A DNA stretch of 26,485 bases from Clostridium sp. CAG:510 (GTDB lineage: Bacteria; Bacillota; Clostridia; Lachnospirales; Lachnospiraceae): positions 1-26,485 of the forward strand of contig FR880786.1 of the NCBI GenBank assembly GCA_000434615.1. Reading direction: 5' to 3'. Of this stretch, positions 15,827 to 22,246 are shown piece by piece. Numbering within the stretch: the first letter of the stretch is position 1; each line of letters opens with the position of its first letter. Made by a program: the position numbers and the translations under genes. The notes under the pieces are model-generated. The model ran no database searches, was not told where the DNA came from, and was given only the letters and a program-made list of their open reading frames with translations.

Positions 15827-16434
15827 TTTACCTGCAGTTGTTTTTCTCTTTTCTGATGATTGGCACGGTTTCCTTTGGCGGAGGCTACGGTATGATTTCC
15901 TTAATCCGGGAAACCGTCCTGTCTTACGGCTGGCTTTCCGAAGAAGAATTCTTGAATTTCATTGCCGTTTCCGAGTCCACCCCCGGTCCTCTTGCCGTCA
16001 ATATGGCGACATTTATCGGTTCCTCCCAGGGCGGCATTTTAGGCAGTTTCTTTGCTACCCTTGGCGTGGTGATGCCTTCTTTTTTCATTATCCTGCTGAT
16101 TGCGGCGCTCCTCAAAAACTTCATGAAATATGCCGGCGTGCAGGCATTTCTTTCCGGCATACGCCCCTGTGTGGTGGCTATGATACTCTCCACCGCCGTT
16201 ACCATGGGGCTCGGAACCCTGTTTTCCATCCGGTCCGTCGATGACATCGGCAGCCTCCTTAATCTTGGGCTTTCTTCCGAGGCGGTATCTCCGGATTATA
16301 AGGGAATTTTTATCTTTGTATTTCTGATTGTCCTGCATGTTTTATGGAAGCACTTCCGAAAGAAAACCATTTCTCCCATTCTGATGCTCTTACTGTCTGC
16401 GGGACTGGGTGTGGTAGTTTATGGGGTGCTGTAA
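15823..16434 (+). CDS. chrA: Chromate transporter, second half-size subunit
   Basis: A 203-residue partner of the preceding gene with the same layout: G-T-V-S-F-G-G-G-Y-G-M near residue 15 and V-S-E-S-T-P-G-P-L-A-V-N-M-A-T-F-I-G near 50, then about five membrane segments. The upstream ribosome site (GGAGGAAATGACTT, inside the first subunit's last codons) and the 4 nt overlap show co-translation. The two subunits are diverged paralogues, probably with opposite membrane orientation as proposed for short ChrA pairs. No promoter of its own. No terminator with a T tract was found in the 68 bp before the convergent nuclease gene. Confidence 0.85.
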   Translation: MIYLQLFFSFLMIGTVSFGGGYGMISLIRETVLSYGWLSEEEFLNFIAVSESTPGPLAVNMATFIGSSQGGILGSFFATLGVVMPSFFIILLIAALLKNFMKYAGVQAFLSGIRPCVVAMILSTAVTMGLGTLFSIRSVDDIGSLLNLGLSSEAVSPDYKGIFIFVFLIVLHVLWKHFRKKTISPILMLLLSAGLGVVVYGVL

Positions 16435-16502
16435 GGCATTTTCATTCATGTCAAATGTATGCTTATTTACATCCACAGCATGCCTATTTATGGTTTACTA
16501 CC

Positions 16503-17237
16503 TCAAAATATTTTACATATTAAACCTTCAAAATTATCGGGTCTTCCTCCTTCTATTCTGTTCATCACATATTTTTCGTCTGCCAATTCAATTATAGTAT
16601 GTTCTATCTTAAAAGCTTCTGTATCATTTTTAGTTTTAACAGCGTAAATTTCTGTTGTGTCCAATGCTTTATAACAATCTATAGAAATTTTAGAATGTTC
16701 AATACTGCCAAAAACCAATCTGTCTATCGGCTTTTTTTTTACCCAATGTTGCTTTATTCGCTCCGCCATATTTTTTGAAGCACCTATGTAAATTTGCTTA
16801 TATTTTCCTAAAATCATTAGATAAACACCACTACATGTTATATCTTTTAATTCATATATTTTATTAACTTCAATCCCTTTTTGTTGAAGAGTGGTTATAT
16901 AATTGCTTAAATAGTTTTGAAACTCTTCTTGAGTTATTTTACAAAATTTCCGCATATTTATATCATAATTTAACAATGCATCTTTATAATACTCATTATA
17001 CTTTTCTTCGGTATAAATCTCATATTTATGAAAGCTACTTTTACGACTGCTATCCACATAATTTTCCTTTGACATTTTATAATGGTTTTCGTCTGTGTAT
17101 TTAAGCTTCATCCCAAAATGTATAATTTTAGGCTTATTAAGCAGCATATCTGCCTTCATTAATTTCTTTTCATACTCATCCCTTTGTTGACTTGTAATTA
17201 CTGAATAACTGTATTTTCCTACTCTTTTCCTTGCCAT
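16503..17237 (-). CDS. GIY-YIG nuclease family protein
   Basis: A 244-residue protein. The GIY-YIG domain is at about 135-235: G-V-Y-L-M-I-L-G, then I-Y-I-G-A-S, the R in A-E-R-I-K-Q-H-W, the metal-binding E in F-K-I-E-H-T-I-I and the final N in V-M-N-R-I-E-G-G. All catalytic positions look intact. The first ~130 residues are Lys/Tyr-rich and unrecognised, possibly DNA-binding. The gene is far richer in A+T than its neighbours and lies directly beyond the 3' end of a tRNA gene, both of which suggest horizontal arrival. ATG follows AAGGGG at about 7 nt. It may cut DNA, but whether for repair, defence or homing is unknown. Confidence 0.8.
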   Translation of the reverse strand: MARKRVGKYSYSVITSQQRDEYEKKLMKADMLLNKPKIIHFGMKLKYTDENHYKMSKENYVDSSRKSSFHKYEIYTEEKYNEYYKDALLNYDINMRKFCKITQEEFQNYLSNYITTLQQKGIEVNKIYELKDITCSGVYLMILGKYKQIYIGASKNMAERIKQHWVKKKPIDRLVFGSIEHSKISIDCYKALDTTEIYAVKTKNDTEAFKIEHTIIELADEKYVMNRIEGGRPDNFEGLICKIF

Positions 17238-17282
17238 AAAAATCCCCTTTACGAATTATGCTCAATGCAGTATTTATAATGT

Positions 17283-17291
17283 ATTATAGCA
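17283..17291 (-). promoter_or_regulatory. Extended -10 promoter of the GIY-YIG gene
   Basis: Minus-strand TGCTATAAT is a perfect extended -10 about 46 bp before the start codon. The -35 region is poor, which an extended -10 can offset. Confidence 0.5.
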
Positions 17292-17341
17292 CAATACCTA
17301 AGAAAAGCACTGCCTCATTGAATTTTATCTTTTAAACTAAT

Positions 17342-17371
17342 AAAAAAAGTCCAGTAAATACTGGACTTTTT
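17342..17371 (-). terminator. Terminator directly after tRNA-Leu
   Basis: AAAAGTCCAGT pairs with ACTGGACTTTT around AAAT, with T runs on both sides, so it could act in both directions. It starts 2 nt from the mature tRNA end. Confidence 0.85.
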
Positions 17372-17372
17372 A

Positions 17373-17455
17373 TGCCGGTGGCGGGACTTGAACCCGCACT
17401 GTGTTGCCACAAACAGATTTTGAGTCTGCCGCGTCTGCCATTCCGCCACACCGGC
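17373..17455 (-). tRNA. tRNA-Leu (anticodon CAA)
   Basis: An 83 nt tRNA. The acceptor arms GCCGGTG and CACCGGC pair, with A as discriminator. The anticodon loop is CTCAAAA, giving CAA, which reads UUG codons. The long variable arm fits a class II leucine tRNA, and the T arm GCGGG-TTCAAGT-CCCGC is perfect. No CCA is encoded. It is transcribed alone, between its own promoter and terminator. Confidence 0.95.
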
Positions 17456-17479
17456 TCACTGCTTTCACAGCCGAATTTT

Positions 17480-17508
17480 ATATTACCATATTCTTTCGTT
17501 ATTGACAA
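17480..17508 (-). promoter_or_regulatory. Promoter of tRNA-Leu
   Basis: Minus-strand -35 TTGTCA (17503-17508) and -10 TAATAT (17480-17485) with a 17 bp spacer, about 25 bp before the tRNA. Confidence 0.75.
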
Positions 17509-17594
17509 GAAGTTTTTGGAAAAGAAAGAAGCTTTCTTGCATATGCTATGTTCATTTTCTGCTCTCTACATCTCCACAAGTATACTTATCGTTT

Positions 17595-17886
17595 AGTGCC
17601 TGCCTGTTTTTCACCTGTAGGCACTTTCCCTGATTATTCGGCTGTTTGTACCTACCTCTTTTTCGCTTGTAGGCACTTTCCCTTATTACTTGGTTGTTTG
17701 TGCCTACCTCTTTTTCGCTTGTAGGCACTTTCCCTGATTACTTGGCTATTTGTGCCTACTAATTGTTTGTTATATAGGCACTTTCGTTTATTTTTCCCTT
17801 ATAAGTACCTACTATTTCTTTTTCCGTAGGCACTTTGGTATAGAATTATACACCGAGTGCCTAATTCTTATTTTCCGATAGGCACT
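17595..17886. repeat. 52-bp-period array of six hairpin units (array 2)
   Basis: Six inverted-repeat units start at 17596, 17648, 17700, 17752, 17805 and 17857. The clearest unit (17700-17728) is GTGCCTAC, a 13 nt loop, then GTAGGCAC. Units are followed by an AT-rich 23 nt joint that is also conserved in the first three copies (TTTCCCTGATTACTTGGCTG type). The minus-strand loops are A-rich (GAAAAA core). Arm changes in units 2 and 5 give G-T pairs on the minus strand; unit 1 pairs better on plus. It lies beyond the DUF554 terminator with no promoter in sight. Confidence 0.9.
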
Positions 17887-17908
17887 TTTACCTGTTTTCT
17901 TCTTTTCC

Positions 17909-18058
17909 GTTCCTATTTTTCAAACTCCCGCCGTTCCAAACGACTATCTCGCCAAATATCTACTGTTCCAATCAGCTATCTTGCCAAATACCTGCTGTTT
18001 CAAACGTCTCTCTCCAAATGTCTACCATTACAAGCGGCTATCTCTTAGAGTACCTGCC
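17909..18058. repeat. Degenerate 32-bp tandem repeat, five copies
   Basis: Plus-strand units begin GTTCC/GTTTC/ATTAC at 17909 (shortened to 24), 17933, 17965, 17997 (30) and 18027. The shared core is CCAAAYRNCTATCT-type followed by GCCAAATAYCT. No gene is visible. It fills the space between array 2 and the DUF554 terminator. Confidence 0.75.
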
Positions 18059-18060
18059 TC

Positions 18061-18105
18061 TCCAAAAAGAAGCGGCGCAAATTATCATCTCCAATAACTT
18101 GCGCC
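18061..18105 (-). terminator. Rho-independent terminator after the DUF554 remnant
   Basis: On the minus strand GGCGCAAGTTAT pairs with ATAATTTGCGCC (12 bp, one G-T) around TGGAGATG and is followed by GCTTCTTTTT. It probably ends the long hisHF-ung-lysA run. Confidence 0.85.
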
Positions 18106-18133
18106 TTGCGTTTTGTAAAATTCCATTCTCTCC

Positions 18134-18764
18134 CTACAACGCCTGAAAAACGGCATACACAACCGGTCCCAGCAAGGCAGGCAGCAGGTTGCCAACCTTT
18201 ATTTTCTTGCCGAAGGTCAGATTGATGCCTACGCAGAAAATCAGGCAGGAACCAACATAACTCAAATCGGAAATCAGGCTGTCGGGAACAAAATTGCCAA
18301 TCAGATGCGCCGCCAGGGTGATGAGCCCCTGATAGACAAAAATGGCAATGGCGGAGCATGCGGTACCGATGCCGTAGGTGGCTACAAATACCACTACAAT
18401 CACAAAGTCCAGCACGGCTTTGACCGCCAGCATGGACAATCCCCGGTGAGTCCATCCGCTTTTCAATATCAATCCATTCACCCAAAAGTCCGCCGAGCAC
18501 CAGGGAGCCGATGAGCAGCATACTGCCCTTTGTGGAAAGAATGCTCTCTACGGAAAGCATTCCTCCCTGGGCAATGGATGTGCTGTTTTCAATTTTTAAC
18601 ATTCCCGTAAGCGTACCTGCTGCGCCGATAAAAATTATGGCAACTCCGCAGGCGCTCATGAGAATATCCTGAAAGTGCTGCTTAAAGCCCTTTCTTGCCA
18701 CAATTCCTACCACACTGCCGGCAACCACCGCCAGCGTATTTAAAATCGTACCTAAGCCGAACAT
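18134..18764 (-). pseudogene. DUF554 (YqgA-like) membrane protein, deleted and frameshifted
   Basis: Two pieces of one DUF554 protein lie in different frames. The first (ATG at 18764) runs through the family motif L-V-L-G-G-L-L-G-E-W-I-D-I-E-K-R; the second runs from about 18436 (S-M-L-A-V-K-A-V-L-D) through the family's C-terminal half to a TAG at 18134. Between them, in a third frame, D-G-L-T-G-D (18456-18439) is readable. In intact relatives about 40 residues separate G-E-W-I-D-I-E from D-G-L-T-G, including the conserved E-G-F-x-x-A-S-L-x-F-C-V-G segment; here that part is absent, and a further single base is missing after D-G-L-T-G-D. It lies 49 bp after lysA with an AGGA ribosome site. 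A sequencing artefact cannot be excluded. Confidence 0.75.
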
Positions 18765-18813
18765 TTCTTTATCCTGTAAGTTCTTAAACTTCCGTTTCCA
18801 TCCGTGACTTTTC

Positions 18814-20082
18814 TTATTCAAAAATCTTCTTATAAATCGGGAAGCAGTCAAAGGTTGCAAAATAGTCCTTCGGAGTTTCCGCCCTGCGGATAAGCTGCAC
18901 ACTGCCGTCTTCTTTTAAGAGAAGCTCTGCGGATTTCAGCTTGCCGTTGTAGTTGTAACCCATGGCAAAACCGTGTGCTCCGGTATCGTGAATGGCAAGG
19001 TAATCTCCTATCTCGATTTCGGGAAGCATTCTGTCGATGGCAAATTTATCGTTGTTTTCGCAAAGAGAACCTACCACATCGTATTTGTGGTCGCAGGGTG
19101 CATTTTCTTTTCCCAAAACCGTGATGTGATGATAAGCGCCGTACATGGCGGGACGCATCAGGTTTACGGCACAGGCGTCCACACCGATGTATTCCTTGTG
19201 GGTGTGTTTCTCATGAATAGCCTTGGTAACAAGGTGTCCGTAAGGCGCCATCATGAAACGTCCGAGTTCGGTGTAAATGGCAACGTCTCCCATACCTGCG
19301 GGAACCAGCACTTCTTCGTAAACCTTTCTGACACCTTCTCCGATTACACGGATGTCATTGGGGGCATCTTCAGGCTTGTAAGGGATGCCGATACCGCCGG
19401 AAAGGTTGATGAAGGTGATGTGCGCACCGGTTTCCTCCTTTAACTTCACCGCCAGTTCAAACAGCTCTCTGGCAAGTGTCGGATAGTAATCGTTGGTTAC
19501 GGTGTTGCTGGCAAGAAATGCATGAATACCGAAGTTCTCCACGCCTTTTGACTTTAAGATTTTATAGCCTTCAAACATCTGCTCCGTAGTAAAGCCGTAT
19601 TTGGCATCGCCGGGGTTGTCCATAATACTGTTGGCAATGGAGAAATATCCGCCGGGATTATAACGGCAGCTTAAGGTCTTGGGCAGATAGCCGATGGTTT
19701 TTTCCAGAAAATCAATGTGGGTAATGTCATCCAGGTTGATGGTGGCGCCTATTTTTGCCGCATACGCAAATTCTTCCGCCGGAGTGTCGTTGGAGGAAAA
19801 CATAATGTCCTCTCCCGGAACGTCCATGGCATGGGAAAGCATCAGCTCTGTCATGGAAGAACAGTCGCAACCGCAGCCGTATTCTCTTAAGATGTCAATT
19901 AAGAACGGGTTAGGTGTTGCCTTTACCGCAAAAAATTCTTTGTAGCCCTTATTCCAGGAAAAGGCTTCCTTTAAGGCTTTGGCATTTTCCCGAATACCCT
20001 TTTCATCATAAATATGGAAGGGAGTTGGGTATTCCTTTACGACTTCTTCAATCAGTTCCTTTGTTACAAATGGTTTTTTCAT
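18814..20082 (-). CDS. lysA: Diaminopimelate decarboxylase (fold-type III PLP enzyme)
   Basis: Would convert meso-diaminopimelate to lysine and CO2. At 422 residues it has the layout of the alanine racemase-type barrel plus C-terminal beta domain. The PLP lysine is in F-F-A-V-K-A-T-P-N-P near residue 53; the phosphate-binding N-L-S-G-G-I-G-I-P is near 227 and the E-L-G-R-F motif near 275. The inter-subunit C-E-N-N-D near 345 supplies the catalytic Cys. The usual D-A-G-A-Y is H-D-T-G-A-H here, marking a divergent branch, so a related amino-acid decarboxylase is possible. ATG follows GGAGGAG at 9 nt, 26 bp after ung. Confidence 0.85.
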   Translation of the reverse strand: MKKPFVTKELIEEVVKEYPTPFHIYDEKGIRENAKALKEAFSWNKGYKEFFAVKATPNPFLIDILREYGCGCDCSSMTELMLSHAMDVPGEDIMFSSNDTPAEEFAYAAKIGATINLDDITHIDFLEKTIGYLPKTLSCRYNPGGYFSIANSIMDNPGDAKYGFTTEQMFEGYKILKSKGVENFGIHAFLASNTVTNDYYPTLARELFELAVKLKEETGAHITFINLSGGIGIPYKPEDAPNDIRVIGEGVRKVYEEVLVPAGMGDVAIYTELGRFMMAPYGHLVTKAIHEKHTHKEYIGVDACAVNLMRPAMYGAYHHITVLGKENAPCDHKYDVVGSLCENNDKFAIDRMLPEIEIGDYLAIHDTGAHGFAMGYNYNGKLKSAELLLKEDGSVQLIRRAETPKDYFATFDCFPIYKKIFE

Positions 20083-20108
20083 AATGTATTGCTCCTCCGT
20101 ATAAAACT

Positions 20109-20789
20109 TTATTTATGAATATTTTCAATCTGCCAGTCAATGGGGGTAAGACCGTTCCTCATTAAAAATTCATTGGTCTTACTGAAAGGCCGGCTTCCGA
20201 AAAATCCTCTGTAGGCAGAAAGCGGACTCGGATGAGGCGCCTCTAAAATCAGATGTTTCGGGTTGTTCAGCATGGACTTTTTCATCTGTGCCGGTTTTCC
20301 CCACAAAATAAACACAATAGGTCTGTCCTCTTCGTTTAACACCCTTATGGCAGCATCCGTAAACTCTTCCCAGCCCATGTTCCGATGGGAAAAAGCGGAA
20401 TGTGCCCGGACAGTCAGCACCGTATTTAAGAGAAGCACGCCCTGCTCCGCCCACTTGGTAAGGCAGCCGTTATCCGGTATATAACAGCCGAGGTCATCAT
20501 GCAGCTCCTGATAAATATTGACCAGGGAAGGGGGAATATCCACATCCGGCTTTACGGAAAAACATAAGCCGTGCGCCTGCCCGTCATTGTGATAGGGGTC
20601 CTGTCCCAATATCACCACCTTGACTTTATTGAGCGGTGTCAGATGAAACGCATTGAAAATATCGTCCGCAGGCGGAAACACCTGTGTGGTTTCGTATTCT
20701 TTTTTCACAAACCGAAATAATTTGGCATAATAAGGTTTCTTAAATTCCGGCCCCAATGCCGTGAGCCAGTCACCCGTAATCATTCCCAT
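20109..20789 (-). CDS. ung: Uracil-DNA glycosylase, family 1
   Basis: Removes uracil from DNA to start base-excision repair. All family-1 motifs are intact in 226 residues: G-Q-D-P-Y-H near 62-67 with the water-activating Asp, the F-S-V pocket Phe, L-L-L-N-T-V-L-T-V near 120, and H-P-S-P-L-S-A near 187-193, the minor-groove loop with the catalytic His. ATG at 20789 has AGGAG 10 nt upstream. That Shine-Dalgarno lies just inside the last copy of a 28 bp repeat made from the hisF 3' end. Confidence 0.95.
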   Translation of the reverse strand: MGMITGDWLTALGPEFKKPYYAKLFRFVKKEYETTQVFPPADDIFNAFHLTPLNKVKVVILGQDPYHNDGQAHGLCFSVKPDVDIPPSLVNIYQELHDDLGCYIPDNGCLTKWAEQGVLLLNTVLTVRAHSAFSHRNMGWEEFTDAAIRVLNEEDRPIVFILWGKPAQMKKSMLNNPKHLILEAPHPSPLSAYRGFFGSRPFSKTNEFLMRNGLTPIDWQIENIHK

Positions 20790-20801
20790 AACTTTTGTGC
20801 T

Positions 20802-20885
20802 CCTATACTCTGACCGGTGCTTCTTTGTTCCGATAATCTGTTCGCTGCATCTCTGCTCTTATAATCTGACCGGTACGCCTCTGCT
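20802..20885 (-). repeat. 28-bp tandem triplication of the hisF 3' end
   Basis: Three adjacent 28 bp units: 20858-20885 (hisF codons and stop), 20830-20857 and 20802-20829. Units 1 and 3 share a CCGGTCAGA core, and in its own frame unit 3 reads N-K-E-A-P-V-R-V-stop against S-R-G-V-P-V-R-L-stop. The middle unit has lost the stop. A partial fourth unit runs into the ung ribosome site. Confidence 0.85.
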
Positions 20886-21617
20886 TCGTAAATATTCCTT
20901 TACTTCCCGGATTTCCAGTTCCTTAAAATGGAACAGGGAAGCCGCAAGCGCCGCTTCCGCACCACCCGCTGTCAGCGCCTCGTAAAAATCTTCCATTTTA
21001 CCGGCTCCGCCCGACGCGATAACCGGAATTTTTACTTCCTTTGCAATGGCGGAAGTAAGGGCAATATCATACCCCGCCTTTGTGCCGTCTGCGTCCATGC
21101 TGGTAAGCAGGATTTCGCCTGCACCCAGTTTTTCCGCCTGCATCGCCCATTCCACTGCATCGATGCCGCAGTCCACTCTGCCACCGTTTTTATAAACAGA
21201 AAAATGACCGTCTGGCTGTCTTTTGGCATCAATGGCTACTACCACGCACTGGCTGCCGAATTTATCTGCCGCATCCGCAATCAGACGCGGATTCATAACC
21301 GCTGCGGAATTCACGGAAATCTTGTCCGCGCCTTCCCTGAGTAACAGCTTAAAATCATCCACAGTACGGATACCACCGCCGACCGTAAATGGAATGAACA
21401 CCTTTTCCGCCACTCTGCGCACCATATCGGCAACCGTGGCGCGGTTGTCGCTGGAAGCGGTAATATCAAGAAAAACCACCTCGTCCGCTCCGGCTTTATC
21501 ATATGCCGCAGCAATTTCCACCGGGTCTCCGGCATCCGTTAAATTTACAAAGTTGACGCCCTTTACCACGCGTCCGTCTTTCACATCCAGACAGGGAATA
21601 ATTCTTTTGGTATGCAT
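20859..21617 (-). CDS. hisF: Imidazole glycerol phosphate synthase, cyclase subunit
   Basis: The cyclase half of IGP synthase, which uses ammonia from HisH to turn PRFAR into imidazole glycerol phosphate and AICAR (histidine synthesis). At 252 residues it is a full-length (beta-alpha)8 barrel. Catalytic Asp 11 is in C-L-D-V-K-D-G-R and the second in V-V-A-I-D-A-K-R near 130. The phosphate sites F-T-V-G-G-G-I-R near 78 and I-A-S-G-G-A-G near 200 are present. The start overlaps the hisH stop (TGATG), so the two are coupled. The other his genes are not in this window. Its last 28 bp are repeated twice downstream. Confidence 0.95.
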   Translation of the reverse strand: MHTKRIIPCLDVKDGRVVKGVNFVNLTDAGDPVEIAAAYDKAGADEVVFLDITASSDNRATVADMVRRVAEKVFIPFTVGGGIRTVDDFKLLLREGADKISVNSAAVMNPRLIADAADKFGSQCVVVAIDAKRQPDGHFSVYKNGGRVDCGIDAVEWAMQAEKLGAGEILLTSMDADGTKAGYDIALTSAIAKEVKIPVIASGGAGKMEDFYEALTAGGAEAALAASLFHFKELEIREVKEYLRSRGVPVRL

Positions 21618-22234
21618 CAGTCTTCCCTCCCTTTTAATTCTACAAAATTCTTCAGAATGGTAAGTCCCGTATGGGAGCTTTTTTCCGGATGGAACTGGCA
21701 GGCGAACACATTTCCTTTTTCCACGGATGCGTGAATGGTCACGCCGTACTCGGCGGTAGCCGTTACAATGTCCTCTTCTGCCTGCAGGTAATAGGAATGC
21801 ACAAAATACACATAGGAATTTTCCGGTATGCCGGCAAACAGCCTGCCTTCCTTGGGAAAGCTTACTGAGTTCCAGCCCATGTGCGGTACCTTCAGACCGT
21901 CTCCTTCGGGAATACGCACGATTTTTCCTTTCAATAGTCCCAGGCCTTCCACGCCGGGCGCTTCCTCGCTGCTTTCAAACATTAGCTGCAGTCCTAAGCA
22001 GATGCCCAGAAAAGGAATTCCTTTTTCCACCACTTCGTGAATAACCGGCACCAGCCCATAGCGGTTCAGCTTTTTCATGGCATCGCCGAAGGCTCCCACG
22101 CCCGGCAGGATAACCTTGTCCGCCATGAGGATTTCTCCGGCATCCCTCGTTATCACGGCTTCCTCTCCCAGATATTGCAGTGCTTTTTCCACACTCTTGA
22201 TATTGCCTGCATCGTAGTCAATAATTGCAATCAC
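21617..22234 (-). CDS. hisH: Imidazole glycerol phosphate synthase, glutaminase subunit
   Basis: Class I glutamine amidotransferase that feeds ammonia to HisF. At 205 residues it is standard length. The nucleophile Cys is in G-I-C-L-G-L-Q near residue 80, and the catalytic His and Glu are in C-Q-F-H-P-E-K-S near 183. The start is GTG with a perfect AGGAGG 8 nt upstream that overlaps the stop of the preceding membrane protein gene, so translation is linked to that gene as well as to hisF. Confidence 0.95.
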   Translation of the reverse strand: MIAIIDYDAGNIKSVEKALQYLGEEAVITRDAGEILMADKVILPGVGAFGDAMKKLNRYGLVPVIHEVVEKGIPFLGICLGLQLMFESSEEAPGVEGLGLLKGKIVRIPEGDGLKVPHMGWNSVSFPKEGRLFAGIPENSYVYFVHSYYLQAEEDIVTATAEYGVTIHASVEKGNVFACQFHPEKSSHTGLTILKNFVELKGRED

Positions 22235-22246
22235 TGAAGTTTCCTC

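Noticed and set aside
16440..17455. An integrated element with att sites at tRNA-Leu
   Set aside because: I found no copy of the tRNA 3' end at the far side and no integrase.
17372..17596. A plus-strand frame beginning M-P-V-A-G-L-E-P-A
   Set aside because: This is the well-known spurious translation of the complement of a tRNA gene.
17595..17886. Array 2 as a CRISPR array
   Set aside because: The stretches between palindromes are themselves conserved in the first copies, so there are no unique spacers, and no cas genes are present.
18430..18470. Programmed frameshift in the DUF554 gene
   Set aside because: Two shifts would be needed and a conserved ~40-residue block is missing, which fits mutation, not recoding.
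18764..18814. Gene-end echo after lysA
   Set aside because: Only short A/T-rich matches between the lysA end and the spacer, not above what composition would give.
3797..20885. ACCGGT as a shared recognition core of the three gene-end echoes
   Set aside because: The hexamer occurs many times in ordinary coding sequence of this window, so sharing it is weak evidence.
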